Shown in pieces: positions 25,711 through 35,074 of a stretch of DNA of 64,000 bases. The DNA is from Burkholderiaceae bacterium. GTDB lineage: Bacteria; Pseudomonadota; Gammaproteobacteria; Burkholderiales; Burkholderiaceae_D. Each line of letters starts with the position of its first letter. Within the stretch, counting starts at the first letter, position 1. The translations under genes were made by a program, and so were the position numbers. The stretch lies in the NCBI GenBank assembly GCA_030157545.1, contig JAOAUN010000001.1:1-64000 (forward strand), read 5' to 3'. The notes under the pieces were generated by a model, which was given only the letters and a program-made list of their open reading frames with translations, made no database searches and was not told where the DNA came from.

Positions 25711-26205
25711 ATGAGCGCCAAGTTAATCGACAGCTTCGAGTTTTGCCGCCAGATGCAGCAACTGTCCGGTCAAACCGCCATCTCCGAAATGGCACGTCTT
25801 TCTGTCGAGCTGGCAGATACTCAGGGCGAGCTGCGCTGGTCGCTGGCCGGTGGCACGCATTCGTCAGGATTGCCGCAGTTAAAGCTGCAAGTGGCGGGCG
25901 AAGTGCATCTGCTTTGCCAGCGTTGCCTGACTGCTTACGCCTTGCCGATTGCAACCGATACGGTGTTGGTGCTGGCACATGATGATGCCGAGGCAGATGC
26001 CAATGAAGCGCGTCTTGATGATGACAGCATTGATGTCATCGTTGCCAATACGGCACTGGATGTTCTGGCTCTGGTAGAAGATGATGCCTTGCTGGCTTTG
26101 CCACTATCGCCGCGGCATGATGTTTGTCCGGATGGAGCGGAGGCAGCAGTCGTGAAAGACAAAAAAGAATCGCCGTTTGCCGTATTAAAAAAATTGAAGT
26201 CGTAG
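25711..26205 (+). CDS. yceD: DUF177 protein YceD, 23S rRNA accumulation protein
   Basis: The 164-residue protein belongs to the YceD/DUF177 family, needed for normal 23S rRNA levels in bacteria and plastids. The C-Q-R-C pair (LLCQRCLTAY) near residue 70 is the usual centre of the family, followed by an acidic stretch (DDAEADANEARLDDD) and the ending PFAVLKKLKS. ATG 25711 is divergent from yceF. rpmF follows after 96 bases, in the conserved yceD-rpmF-plsX order. Confidence 0.9.
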   Translation: MSAKLIDSFEFCRQMQQLSGQTAISEMARLSVELADTQGELRWSLAGGTHSSGLPQLKLQVAGEVHLLCQRCLTAYALPIATDTVLVLAHDDAEADANEARLDDDSIDVIVANTALDVLALVEDDALLALPLSPRHDVCPDGAEAAVVKDKKESPFAVLKKLKS

Positions 26206-26301
26206 CTGTCTTTCGGGGCGCTACAAAGTCCGGTCAGGATTTCATGCAATTCTGCAATCCGACTATGTTAAAATTTCGTACTTACCGAATCAGGAGTCAT
26301 C

Positions 26302-26484
26302 ATGGCAGTTCAGCAAAACAAAAAGTCCCCGTCCAAGCGCGGCATGCATCGTTCGCACGATTTTCTGGTTGCCCCGGCTACCGCTGTTGAGCCAACCACC
26401 GGCGAAACGCATCTGCGTCACCATATCAGCCCGAACGGCTTCTATCGTGGCCGCAAAGTGTTGAAGACCAAAAACGACGAATAA
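26302..26484 (+). CDS. rpmF: 50S ribosomal protein L32
   Basis: The 60-residue basic protein begins [20 protein letters not shown] and contains [15 protein letters not shown], both signatures of L32. This copy lacks the four zinc-binding cysteines, so it is the zinc-independent form common in Proteobacteria. A CAGGAG site lies seven bases before ATG 26302. Confidence 0.97.
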   Translation: MAVQQNKKSPSKRGMHRSHDFLVAPATAVEPTTGETHLRHHISPNGFYRGRKVLKTKNDE

Positions 26485-26635
26485 TTCATCGTCGCTGTAA
26501 AAAATTAAAAACCGGCGTGAAGAGTCGCAGACTGCTTGGCGCCGTTTTTTTATGCACAGTCAGCATCTTTCCGTCATTTCGCATCATGTCTGATCCGGCT
26601 ATTCGTAGTGCCGGCAGCAGGTCGTGGTCCAGACA

Positions 26636-27700
26636 ATGACAATAAAAATATCCATAGACTGCATGGGTGGAGATCATGGCCCTTCGGTCACGGTTCCTGC
26701 TGCCCTGTCCTTCGTCAATCGTGAACCCGATGCCGAATTGATTCTGGTCGGCCGCGAAGACGTCATTCGTGCCGAACTCGTCAAGCATAAGGCAGCGACA
26801 CACCCGCGCTTATCGGTCGTCAATGCGTCCGAAGTCGTCGAGATGGACGACCCGCTCGAGGTGGCCTTGCGCCGCAAAAAAGATTCATCGATGCGGGTAG
26901 CCATCAACCTGATCAAGGAAGGTGCGGCGCAAGCCTGTGTCTCGGCCGGCAATACCGGTGCGCTGATGGCAGTGTCACGCTATGTGTTGAAGACACTGCC
27001 GGGCGTCGACCGTCCGGCGATCTGCACCATTTTGCCCAACCAGAAAGACGGCCCGACCTACATGCTGGACCTCGGTGCCAACGTCGATTGCGAGCCCTTG
27101 CATCTGCATCAGTTTGCGTTGATGGGTTCGGCGCTCGTCTCAGCTGTCGAAGGGCATGCCCGGCCGACTATCGGTTTGCTGAACGTGGGCGAAGAAGACA
27201 TCAAGGGTAACGAGCTGGTCAAGCAGACGGCCGAATTGCTGCGCATCGACCATGAAAAAGGCTTGCTGAATTTTTACGGCAATGTCGAGGGTAACGATAT
27301 CTTCGAAGGCACGACTGATATCGTCGTCTGCGATGGTTTTGTCGGCAATGTCACGTTGAAATCAGCCGAGGGACTAGGCCGCTTGATCAAGAGCGTGCTG
27401 AAAACCGAGCTCAGCAAGGGCTGGATCAATATGCTCGGCGCCTTGATTGCCTATCGAGCACTCAAACAGGTTTCACAACGCCTCAACCCCTCCCGCTACA
27501 ATGGCGCGAGCCTTTTGGGCTTGCGCGGTCTGGTCTTCAAGAGCCATGGCGGCGAAAATGCCTATGGCTTCGAATGGGCCATCAAACGCGCCTCCGATGC
27601 AGCGCGCCATGATGTATTGTCGCGCATAGAAAAATCAATCGCAGAACTGATGCCGCAGGCTCCGGCCGCGCCAGACACAACGATAAAAAAGACGGCATGA
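26636..27700 (+). CDS. plsX: Phosphate acyltransferase PlsX
   Basis: The 354-residue enzyme makes acyl-phosphate from acyl-ACP, the first committed step toward phosphatidic acid with PlsY. N-terminal [12 protein letters not shown], then [26 protein letters not shown] and [14 protein letters not shown] are family hallmarks. ATG 26636 ([12 protein letters not shown]) is preferred over a GTG at 26624. The stop overlaps the fabH start in an ATGA arrangement, so translation is coupled. Confidence 0.96.
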   Translation: MTIKISIDCMGGDHGPSVTVPAALSFVNREPDAELILVGREDVIRAELVKHKAATHPRLSVVNASEVVEMDDPLEVALRRKKDSSMRVAINLIKEGAAQACVSAGNTGALMAVSRYVLKTLPGVDRPAICTILPNQKDGPTYMLDLGANVDCEPLHLHQFALMGSALVSAVEGHARPTIGLLNVGEEDIKGNELVKQTAELLRIDHEKGLLNFYGNVEGNDIFEGTTDIVVCDGFVGNVTLKSAEGLGRLIKSVLKTELSKGWINMLGALIAYRALKQVSQRLNPSRYNGASLLGLRGLVFKSHGGENAYGFEWAIKRASDAARHDVLSRIEKSIAELMPQAPAAPDTTIKKTA

Positions 27701-28683
27701 ACACTTACTCAAAAATAATCGGCACGGGCAGTTTTCTGCCACCGAATCGCGTGACCAACCAGGACCTGACGCAGACGCTGGCGCAAAAAGGACTGGAGAC
27801 TTCGGACGAATGGATCGTTTCACGCAGCGGCATCTCCGCACGCCACTACGCCGATGAGGGCGTCCTGTCGAGCGATCTGGCGACGGCTGCAGCGCAGCGC
27901 GCACTCGAAATGGCAGGGCTGACGCCGAACGATATCGACCTGATCATTCTGGCGACTTCGACACCGGACTTTCTCGGCGGATTTCCGAGTACAGCCTGCG
28001 TCGTGCAGCGCAAGCTCGGCATTACCAATGACTGCGCCGCGCTGGACGTGCAGGCAGTCTGCAGCGGCTTTGTGTATGCAGTATCGGTCGCCGACAGTTT
28101 CATCAAGTCCGGCATGCACAAGCGTGTATTGGTGATTGGCGCCGAAGTGTTTTCGCGCATATTGGATTTCAATGACCGCACGACCTGCGTGTTGTTTGGC
28201 GACGGCGCTGGTGCCGTCGTGTTGTCTGCCGCCGAAGAGCCCGGCATTCTGGCGACCAAGCTGCATGCTGATGGCCGCTATGCCGATATCTTGTGCGTGA
28301 AAGGCAATGTACAGTCAGGCGCCTTGGCTGGCAGCGGTTTTTTGCATATGGATGGTCAGGCAGTATTTAAGCTGGCAGTCTCGGTGCTGGAAAAAGTTGC
28401 CAACGAAGCACTTGCTGCGGCCGGTATGCAGTCATCCGAAATCGACTGGCTGATTCCGCATCAGGCCAATATCCGCATCATGCAGGGTACCGCCAAAAAG
28501 CTCGGCCTGCCGCTGGAAAAAATGGTGGTCACGGTTGATCAGCACGGTAATACATCAGCGGCTTCGATTCCTCTGGCGCTTGACGTTGCCATGCGCGACG
28601 GCCGCATCAAGCCCGGCCAGACCGTGATGATGGAAGGCGTCGGCGGTGGTTTCACCTGGGGTGCTGTGCTCGCCAAAATCTGA
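27697..28683 (+). CDS. fabH: 3-oxoacyl-ACP synthase III
   Basis: The 328-residue condensing enzyme starts fatty acid synthesis by joining acetyl-CoA to malonyl-ACP. The catalytic Cys is in [13 protein letters not shown], the His in IPHQANIRI and the Asn in QHGNTSAAS. It begins inside the plsX stop codon (ATGA). The end is 19 bases before fabD. Confidence 0.97.
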   Translation: MNTYSKIIGTGSFLPPNRVTNQDLTQTLAQKGLETSDEWIVSRSGISARHYADEGVLSSDLATAAAQRALEMAGLTPNDIDLIILATSTPDFLGGFPSTACVVQRKLGITNDCAALDVQAVCSGFVYAVSVADSFIKSGMHKRVLVIGAEVFSRILDFNDRTTCVLFGDGAGAVVLSAAEEPGILATKLHADGRYADILCVKGNVQSGALAGSGFLHMDGQAVFKLAVSVLEKVANEALAAAGMQSSEIDWLIPHQANIRIMQGTAKKLGLPLEKMVVTVDQHGNTSAASIPLALDVAMRDGRIKPGQTVMMEGVGGGFTWGAVLAKI

Positions 28684-28702
28684 TTTTTCTTCAAAGACAA
28701 GC

Positions 28703-29635
28703 ATGACAAATTTCGCATTTGTATTTCCTGGCCAAGGCTCACAAGCCATCGGCATGTTGAACGGTTTTGCCGAGAACGCCGTGGTTCAACAAACTATGGC
28801 TGAGGCGTCCGACGCCTTGCAGTTCGATCTGGGTAAGTTGATTGCCGACGGCCCGAAAGAAGAGCTCGACCTCACTACCAACACCCAGCCGGTCATGCTG
28901 GCCTGTGCCGTCGCGTTCTATCGCGCATGGCTGGCCGCAGGCGGCGCGGTGCCGACGATCGTCGCCGGCCATAGTCTCGGTGAATATTCGGCCCTGGTTG
29001 CCGCTGGCGTGATCCGCTTTGCCGACGCAGTGCCGCTGGTGCGTTTTCGCGCGCAGGCCATGCAGGAAGCTGTGCCGGTCGGGCAGGGCGGCATGGCCGC
29101 GATTTTAGGTTTGTCGGACGACGATGTACGTGCTGCCTGCATTGAAGCTGCGCAAGGCGAAGTCGTCGAGCCAGTCAACTTCAATGCTCCGGCGCAGGTG
29201 GTCATTGCCGGCCATAAGGCTGCCGTCGAACGCGCCTGTGAAGCAGCCAAGGCAAGGGGCGCAAAGCGCGCGTTGCCGCTGCCGGTGTCTGCGCCTTTCC
29301 ATTCTTCATTATTGAAACCGGCATCGGATCGTCTGCGCGACTATCTATCCGGCATAGAATTTTCTGCGCCGCAGATTGCGCTGATTAATAACGTTGACGT
29401 CGCCATCGTCAGTGACCCGGTAGCAATCAAGGACGCACTGGTGCGTCAGGCAGCCAGTCCGGTGCGTTGGGTCGAGACCGTGCAACAGATTGCAGCCAGC
29501 GGCGCAACCCGGCTGGTTGAGTGCGGTCCGGGCAAAGTGCTGTCGGGTCTTGTGAAACGAATCAATGGTGATCTGCAGGCCGATGCTATCTATGATCAGG
29601 CAACGCTGGATACCGTTTTGGAGAGCTTCAAATGA
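28703..29635 (+). CDS. fabD: Malonyl-CoA:ACP transacylase
   Basis: The 310-residue enzyme transfers malonyl groups from CoA to ACP. It starts with FAFVFPGQGSQAIGM, has the nucleophilic serine in GHSLGEYSALVAAG, and the catalytic histidine in SAPFHSSLL. ATG 28703 is chosen; an in-frame start upstream at 28646 would lie inside fabH. The stop overlaps fabG by four bases (ATGA). Confidence 0.97.
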   Translation: MTNFAFVFPGQGSQAIGMLNGFAENAVVQQTMAEASDALQFDLGKLIADGPKEELDLTTNTQPVMLACAVAFYRAWLAAGGAVPTIVAGHSLGEYSALVAAGVIRFADAVPLVRFRAQAMQEAVPVGQGGMAAILGLSDDDVRAACIEAAQGEVVEPVNFNAPAQVVIAGHKAAVERACEAAKARGAKRALPLPVSAPFHSSLLKPASDRLRDYLSGIEFSAPQIALINNVDVAIVSDPVAIKDALVRQAASPVRWVETVQQIAASGATRLVECGPGKVLSGLVKRINGDLQADAIYDQATLDTVLESFK

Positions 29636-30399
29636 GCGAGCATAAAATCGGCATGGACAAACAAGTCGCCCTCGTAACCGGTGCCTCACGCGGTATCGGC
29701 CGTGCGATAGCGCAGGAACTTGCGCGGCGCGGGGCAATCGTAGTGGGCACGGCGACTTCCGAGTCAGGTGCGGCGGCCATTTCAGAATACCTGTCAGCCA
29801 TCCGTCCCGATGCTGGTCGTGGCGCGATATTGAATGTGGATGATGCAGCGCAATCGACTGCGCTTGTCGACAATATCCAGAAAGAATTTGGCGGGCTATC
29901 GATACTGGTCAACAATGCCGGCATAACGCAAGATCAATTGGCCATGCGCATGAAGGATGAAGAGTGGGATGCTGTTATCACCACCAACCTGACTGCCGTG
30001 GCGCGCCTGTCACGTGCCGTATTGCGCGGCATGATGAAGGCCAAGCATGGTCGCATCATCAACATCACTTCCGTTGTCGGTTCGGCCGGGAATGCTGGTC
30101 AAATGAATTATGCGGCCGCCAAGGCGGGTGTGGCCGGCATGAGCCGTGCACTGGCGCGCGAGATTGGTAGCCGTAACATTACGGTTAACTGTGTTGCGCC
30201 TGGCTTTATCGATACCGACATGACAAAAGCGCTCAATGAACAGCAAGTTGCTGCCTTATTGCAGCAAATACCGGCAGGACGCTTCGGCTTGCCTGAAGAT
30301 ATTGCTGCCGCTGTGGCCTTTCTGGCGTCATCCGAAGCCAGCTACATCACAGGAACCACGCTGCATGTCAATGGCGGCATGTACATGAGTGGCGGTTGA
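29632..30399 (+). CDS. fabG: 3-oxoacyl-ACP reductase
   Basis: The 255-residue short-chain dehydrogenase reduces 3-oxoacyl-ACP with NADPH. The cofactor motif is TGASRGIGRAIA, the NNAG motif is present, and the catalytic Ser-Tyr-Lys lie in SVVGSAGNAGQMNYAAAKAG. ATG 29632 overlaps the fabD stop; the internal ATG at MDKQVALVTG would give the more standard N-terminus, so the true start may be 29653. acpP follows after about 105 bases with its own promoter-like region. Confidence 0.97.
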   Translation: MSEHKIGMDKQVALVTGASRGIGRAIAQELARRGAIVVGTATSESGAAAISEYLSAIRPDAGRGAILNVDDAAQSTALVDNIQKEFGGLSILVNNAGITQDQLAMRMKDEEWDAVITTNLTAVARLSRAVLRGMMKAKHGRIINITSVVGSAGNAGQMNYAAAKAGVAGMSRALAREIGSRNITVNCVAPGFIDTDMTKALNEQQVAALLQQIPAGRFGLPEDIAAAVAFLASSEASYITGTTLHVNGGMYMSGG

Positions 30400-30439
30400 G
30401 TCGTTCAGCCTGATTGTTAATAAAAGCAAAACCCAAAAG

Positions 30440-30469
30440 TTAAGTTTCATGCCGCAAACCTGATAAAAT
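30440..30469 (+). promoter_or_regulatory. Probable sigma-70 promoter of acpP
   Basis: A TTAAGT element at 30440-30445 and TAAAAT at 30464-30469, 18 bases apart, precede acpP by about 35 bases. A separate promoter fits the need for high ACP levels. The -35 match is weak, so this remains a prediction. Confidence 0.4.
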
Positions 30470-30504
30470 GCGCGCACTTTCTGTAACCACTATGGAGGCA
30501 CAAG

Positions 30505-30744
30505 ATGTCTGATATCGAATCACGCGTTAAAAAAATCGTTGCTGAACAACTCGGCGTAGCTGAAGCTGACATCAAGACCGAATCGTCTTTCGTTGACGAC
30601 CTCGGCGCTGATTCGCTCGACACCGTTGAACTGGTCATGGCACTCGAAGACGAATTCGAAATGGAAATCCCTGACGAGCAAGCCGAGAAGATCACGACTG
30701 TGCAACAGGCGATCGACTACGCAACAGCCCACGTCAAGGCCTAA
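30505..30744 (+). CDS. acpP: Acyl carrier protein
   Basis: The 79-residue acidic protein carries the phosphopantetheine serine in [20 protein letters not shown] strong GGAGG site lies before ATG 30505. ACP carries acyl chains for FabD, FabH, FabG and FabF encoded around it; the AcpS that modifies it is encoded at 43613-44005. Confidence 0.98.
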   Translation: MSDIESRVKKIVAEQLGVAEADIKTESSFVDDLGADSLDTVELVMALEDEFEMEIPDEQAEKITTVQQAIDYATAHVKA

Positions 30745-30773
30745 TTCATATTGATTGTTTTCAGGAGCATCGT

Positions 30774-32021
30774 TTGAGCCGTTCGAATCAACGTCGTGTT
30801 GTCGTCACAGGCCTAGGATGTGTGGCGCCAGTCGGTAATACTGTCACCTCGGCATGGGACGCGCTGATCGCTGGTAAATCCGGCATCGCGACCATCACCA
30901 AATTTGATGCCTCTCCCTTCTCCACGCATTTTGCCGGAGAAGTGAAGGGTTTCAATGTCGAAGACTATATGCCCGCCAAAGAAGCGCGCCATATGGATAC
31001 CTTTATTCACTACGGCATGGCTGCCGGCATCCAGGCGATGCAGGACAGCGGTCTCGAAGTGACGGACGCCAATGCAGAACGCATTGGTGTCATGGTTGGT
31101 TCCGGTATCGGCGGCCTGCCTTTGATTGAAGAGACGCATGCGGAACTGACCAAGCGCGGCCCGCGCCGCATCAGTCCTTTCTTCGTGCCCGCATCAATCA
31201 TCAACATGATCTCCGGTCATCTGTCTATTAAATACGGTCTCAAGGGTCCCAATCTCGCGATTGTGACGGCTTGCACAACCGGCCTGCATTGCATAGGCGC
31301 AGCCGGTCGCATGATCGAGTACGGTGATTGCGATGTCATGATTGCCGGTGGGGCTGAATCGACGATTTCACCGCTGGGTCTGGGCGGTTTTGCTTCGGCT
31401 CGCGCGCTATCTTCCCGTAATGATGATCCTGCCACGGCTTCGCGTCCCTGGGACAAAGATCGTGACGGCTTCGTATTAGGTGAAGGCGCTGGCGTCATGG
31501 TGCTTGAAGAGTACGAGCACGCCAAAGCACGCGGCGCAAAAATCTATGCAGAACTGTTGGGCTTCGGCATGAGTGCTGATGCTAACCACATGACGGCACC
31601 GCTGGAAGATGGCGATGGCGCTCGACGCTGCATGATCTCTGCGATGAAAAATGCAGGCATTAATGCCGATCAGGTCGATTATGTGAATGCGCACGGGACC
31701 TCGACGCCATTGGGTGATGTGGCCGAAACGGTAGCAATCAAACGCGCATTGGGCGAGCATGCAAAGAATATCGTCGTCAACTCCACCAAGTCCATGACCG
31801 GGCACTTGCTCGGTGGTGCAGGCGGACTGGAATCCGTTGTCACGGTACTGGCAGTGCATCATCAGCTGTCGCCACCGACCATTAATATCTTCAATCAAGA
31901 TCCGGATTGCGATCTTGACTACTGCGCCAACAGCGCACGTGACATGAAGATTGATATCGCTGTCAAAAACTCGTTCGGCTTTGGTGGTACCAACGGTACC
32001 CTGATCTTCGGTAAAGCCTGA
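30774..32021 (+). CDS. fabF: 3-oxoacyl-ACP synthase II (TTG start)
   Basis: The 415-residue elongating condensing enzyme has the catalytic triad Cys ([12 protein letters not shown]), His ([11 protein letters not shown]) and His ([13 protein letters not shown]). The start is TTG 30774: it lies six bases after an AGGAG site at 30763-30767 and gives the family N-terminus [14 protein letters not shown]. No ATG is available nearby. It follows acpP by 29 bases. TTG may lower translation relative to acpP. Confidence 0.96.
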   Translation: MSRSNQRRVVVTGLGCVAPVGNTVTSAWDALIAGKSGIATITKFDASPFSTHFAGEVKGFNVEDYMPAKEARHMDTFIHYGMAAGIQAMQDSGLEVTDANAERIGVMVGSGIGGLPLIEETHAELTKRGPRRISPFFVPASIINMISGHLSIKYGLKGPNLAIVTACTTGLHCIGAAGRMIEYGDCDVMIAGGAESTISPLGLGGFASARALSSRNDDPATASRPWDKDRDGFVLGEGAGVMVLEEYEHAKARGAKIYAELLGFGMSADANHMTAPLEDGDGARRCMISAMKNAGINADQVDYVNAHGTSTPLGDVAETVAIKRALGEHAKNIVVNSTKSMTGHLLGGAGGLESVVTVLAVHHQLSPPTINIFNQDPDCDLDYCANSARDMKIDIAVKNSFGFGGTNGTLIFGKA

Positions 32022-32028
32022 TCGTCTG

Positions 32029-32073
32029 CTGCGCGCGCTTTGATGCTTTTGCTTCGAACCGTGCGCAGTTTTT
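32029..32073 (+). terminator. Possible terminator after fabF
   Basis: CTGCGCGC at 32029-32036 can pair with GTGCGCAG at 32061-32068 (one G-T pair) across a 24-base loop, followed by TTTTT. The loop is long, so strength is uncertain, but the site is right after the fabF stop. Confidence 0.45.
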
Positions 32074-32095
32074 GTCCCCTCCCTGATCGTATCGG

Positions 32096-32605
32096 ATGAG
32101 CATCGCCGTCTCGGCGATCATCCGTCCATCACGGCTGATGCAGGCCGTAGTCATGCTGTTCAGTGCGGTGCTGTTTGCGACTGCAGTACTGTTAAGGCTG
32201 CGCCTGACTGGCAAGCTCCCCGATCTGTCGCTTGATGTGCTGACACTGATTTGCGTTGGCGCGTGTTGCGCAGTATTTTTCATTGCTATCGCTCGCAAAA
32301 AATCCTATCGCCTTGACGTATCCGGTAACGGACAAATCCGCTTGAGCGAATATAAGCCAACAACTGCTGCCAGCAGCACAGATCGACGCGCAGACTTCGA
32401 CGGCAGTGGTGAGGTGGTTCAGTTACTGAGAGACTCAACACTCTGGCCAATGATGTTGCTGCTGCGTCTGCAGTCACACACAGGGCGCGTGACAATCGTA
32501 CCGGTTTTTCCTGACAGTACAGAGCGTCGCGCTTTCCGCGCAGTATGCGTTGCGTGCCGTTGGATTGCCGCGCAAAATACTCGCCCTGCAGCCAAAAAAG
32601 AGTGA
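32096..32605 (+). CDS. YgfX-like small membrane protein
   Basis: The 169-residue protein has two N-terminal membrane segments (residues about 15-35 and 45-65) followed by a soluble beta-rich part with a SYRLDVSGNGQIRLSEY strand. This layout, and the position just before rpoE, matches small YgfX/CptA-like proteins seen between fabF and rpoE in Burkholderiales. Assignment is by layout and context; function here is unknown. Confidence 0.5.
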   Translation: MSIAVSAIIRPSRLMQAVVMLFSAVLFATAVLLRLRLTGKLPDLSLDVLTLICVGACCAVFFIAIARKKSYRLDVSGNGQIRLSEYKPTTAASSTDRRADFDGSGEVVQLLRDSTLWPMMLLLRLQSHTGRVTIVPVFPDSTERRAFRAVCVACRWIAAQNTRPAAKKE

Positions 32606-32625
32606 CAAAAACTCTTTGGTCGATT

Positions 32626-32653
32626 GAACTTTTCAAATTTCACTCAGTCAACA
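32626..32653 (+). promoter_or_regulatory. Putative sigma-E promoter of the rpoE operon
   Basis: GAACTT at 32626-32631 is followed by a 16-base spacer and TCAACA at 32648-32653. This fits the extracytoplasmic sigma-E consensus GAACTT-N16-TCnAA. It sits about 40 bases before the rpoE start and would make rpoE autoregulated, as is known for the family. Confidence 0.55.
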
Positions 32654-32694
32654 GTACGCCGCTTGCATGTTGCACGAGCACGAGGAATTGGGGA

Positions 32695-33297
32695 TTGACG
32701 ACAGAACGCGATATTGATCAACTGCTAGTTGATCGCGTCCAGCGTGGCGACAAGAAGGCGTTCGAGCTCCTGGTATTCAAATATCAACGGAAGCTGATGC
32801 GGCTTGTGTCACGGCTTGTGCGCGACCAGGCTGAAGCCGAAGATGTAGTGCAGGAAGCCTTTATCAAGGCCTATCGCGCTTTACCGCAATTTCGCGGTGA
32901 TTCGGCGTTCTATACTTGGCTTTACAGGATAGGGATTAACACTGCCAAGAATTATCTCGTCACGCAAGGCAGACGCGCGCCGACATCGACTGAAGCGGAT
33001 GCTGAAGAAGCAGAAACTTTTGATGACGGTGAGCATCTAAGAGACATCAACACACCCGAGTCCATGCTCGCTACCAAGCAGATTGCGGAAACGGTCAATG
33101 TGGCGATGGACGCTTTGCCTGAAGAACTCAGGATGGCAATTACTCTGCGCGAGATCGAAGGCTTAAGCTACGATGAAATCGCCGAGGCAATGGGATGTCC
33201 GATAGGAACCGTGCGCAGTCGAATTTTTCGTGCACGGGAAGCGATTGCAGAAAAGCTGCGGCCTTTGCTGGACACAGCAATTGATAAACGCTGGTAG
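32695..33297 (+). CDS. rpoE: RNA polymerase sigma factor RpoE (TTG start)
   Basis: The 200-residue ECF sigma factor directs the envelope stress response. Region 2 is seen in QAEAEDVVQEAFIKAYRAL and GDSAFYTWLYRIGINTAKN, and region 4 in LPEELRMAITLREIEGLSYDE and CPIGTVRSRIFRAREAI. TTG 32695 is chosen: a GAGGA site at 32682-32686 lies eight bases upstream and the N-terminus TTERDIDQLLVDRVQ then matches the family. It heads the rseA-rseB-mucD operon. Confidence 0.95.
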   Translation: MTTERDIDQLLVDRVQRGDKKAFELLVFKYQRKLMRLVSRLVRDQAEAEDVVQEAFIKAYRALPQFRGDSAFYTWLYRIGINTAKNYLVTQGRRAPTSTEADAEEAETFDDGEHLRDINTPESMLATKQIAETVNVAMDALPEELRMAITLREIEGLSYDEIAEAMGCPIGTVRSRIFRAREAIAEKLRPLLDTAIDKRW

Positions 33298-33364
33298 AAA
33301 CCGGCGAACAATACAGTTGGAACGGCACAATCGACTATTTGACAGGGAAGAGCAGGAAGGGGAA

Positions 33365-33952
33365 ATGATGGAAACAGACAAAATAAACCGTGAGCAGATT
33401 TCGATGCTGGCTGACGGTGAACTCGATGAGGAAGACGTAAATCGTGCGTTGCAGGCATTGCGTGACCCTGTGCAGCAGAACACGTGGGCCTTGTATCATC
33501 AGATCGGCGATGCGATTCGCTCCGAAGAGTTGGCAGCGCCACTGAGCGCAGACTTTTCTGCGCGTATGGCTGCGAGGCTCGGCGCCGAGCCTGCTTTGCT
33601 GGCGCCTCGTCCAAAGACGCTGGTGACTGCAACCGGTACGCTGCGGCGACTTGGTCGTTCATCCGGTGCTTGGGCTGCAGTTGCTGCTGCCGCATTCGCT
33701 TTTGTATTGGCCCCGCAGTTGCTGCAGACTCGTCAAGCGACTGAGCTTGTGCAAGTATCCCCATCATTGAGTAAAGCACCGCCTGCGGCAATGCTGGCCG
33801 AAGCCGGACAGAGCGGCAAGCTGGAAATGCCCGTACAGCGCTCGGCCGAAGTGGATAAATACATTCTGGCGCATCAGAATTCCTATACTTCTTTATACGG
33901 ATCGACCCAGCTTGCGCGGCCTGCGACTTTGCATGAAGAGCCTGTGCGCTAG
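33365..33952 (+). CDS. rseA: Anti-sigma-E factor RseA
   Basis: The 195-residue protein begins with the N-terminal RseA domain (ISMLADGELDEEDVNRAL), which binds RpoE in the cytoplasm. A membrane segment near residues 100-118 (AWAAVAAAAFAFVLAPQLL) and a periplasmic tail that would contact RseB follow. Start is ATG 33365 or 33368 after a purine-rich site. Regulated proteolysis releases sigma-E. It follows rpoE by 67 bases. Confidence 0.9.
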   Translation: MMETDKINREQISMLADGELDEEDVNRALQALRDPVQQNTWALYHQIGDAIRSEELAAPLSADFSARMAARLGAEPALLAPRPKTLVTATGTLRRLGRSSGAWAAVAAAAFAFVLAPQLLQTRQATELVQVSPSLSKAPPAAMLAEAGQSGKLEMPVQRSAEVDKYILAHQNSYTSLYGSTQLARPATLHEEPVR

Positions 33953-33956
33953 CTGA

Positions 33957-35069
33957 ATGGCGAGCTCACCCGCTAAGCCTTTGATCCATACCAAGGCATC
34001 AATCAGGACGCCGCTCAGGACGCTACTGAGGACGCGACTGAGGACGTTACTTTGTAACGAGTGCCTGGTCTATTCGCTGATTGTCTTGACGTTATTGACG
34101 CTGAGTGCCGGGCAAGCACAGTCAGCATCACAGTCTGCCTTGTACAGCGAAGCAGAAGACACCCGCGAGTCATTGGCTTGGCTGGGTAAAGTGCGCTCGG
34201 CCGCGCTGCGGCTGAACTACACGGGTGTGTTTGTCTACCAGCAGGGGCCGGAGGTACGTACTTCACGTATCACCCATCTTGGTAGAGCGCGCACAGCGCG
34301 TGAAAAACTCGAAATGCTTGATGGCCAGCCAAGAGAATGTATTCGTAAAGGTGATGAAACCACCTGCTATATGCCGCGGGAGAAACGCCTCATTGTCGAG
34401 AGCCGTGGCAGTGAAAAAGCATTTCCGCACTTTCCGGCTGCCAGCCCCGAACAGATAACGCCGTATTATCGCGTCCGAAAATCCGTGAGCGCACGTGTGG
34501 CGGGCCGCGATGCACAAGCGATCGTGCTCGAACCGAGAGACGGACTGCGTTACGGCTACCGGCTGTGGGCCGACAAATCTACCGGTTTGCTGTTGCGAGC
34601 GCAGACCATCAGCGAAAAAGGCGAGGTGGTGGAACAGATTGCCTTTACCCAGGTTTCCATCGGAACCGTACTGCCTTCCCAAGTCAAAGCCAGCTTTAAT
34701 GACACCCGTGGCTGGCGCACTGAAAATGCCGTAGTCAGCCATCTTGATTTATCGCGCTGGGCCATTAAATGGATGCCAGGTGGCTTCAAACAGATACAAG
34801 CCGTTAAGCGTTTGATAACTGATCTCCCTTCTGATTCTTCGCGCTCAGAAAGAGAGATTGCACAATTACTTTACTCCGATGGGTTGGCTGGGATATCGAT
34901 TTTTATCGAGCCTTGGTCACCACAAAGAAGCGGGAAGCCAGTGCATCAGGGCGCGGTAAATATGGTCGGCAAGCGTCATGGAGAGTTTTGGCTTACCATT
35001 GTTGGCGAAGTACCGATGGTGGCGATTAGACAAGTCGCCGATTCAATTGAATTGACTGCAACCAAATAA
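33957..35069 (+). CDS. rseB: Sigma-E regulatory protein RseB/MucB
   Basis: The 370-residue periplasmic protein shields RseA from cleavage. The RseB fold is recognisable from WLGKVRSAALRLNYTGVFVYQ through the C-terminal domain ending IRQVADSIELTATK. The signal peptide is odd: before the hydrophobic core (CLVYSLIVLTLLTLSAG) comes a stretch of four RTxL units, encoded by four 12-bp tandem DNA repeats at 34003-34050. This lengthens and positively charges the n-region. ATG 33957 follows the rseA stop by four bases. Confidence 0.9.
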   Translation: MASSPAKPLIHTKASIRTPLRTLLRTRLRTLLCNECLVYSLIVLTLLTLSAGQAQSASQSALYSEAEDTRESLAWLGKVRSAALRLNYTGVFVYQQGPEVRTSRITHLGRARTAREKLEMLDGQPRECIRKGDETTCYMPREKRLIVESRGSEKAFPHFPAASPEQITPYYRVRKSVSARVAGRDAQAIVLEPRDGLRYGYRLWADKSTGLLLRAQTISEKGEVVEQIAFTQVSIGTVLPSQVKASFNDTRGWRTENAVVSHLDLSRWAIKWMPGGFKQIQAVKRLITDLPSDSSRSEREIAQLLYSDGLAGISIFIEPWSPQRSGKPVHQGAVNMVGKRHGEFWLTIVGEVPMVAIRQVADSIELTATK

Positions 35070-35074
35070 AGCTC

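Noticed and set aside
34003..34050. Tandem repeats considered as a CRISPR array
   Set aside because: Units are contiguous 12-mers inside rseB with no spacers and no cas genes nearby.
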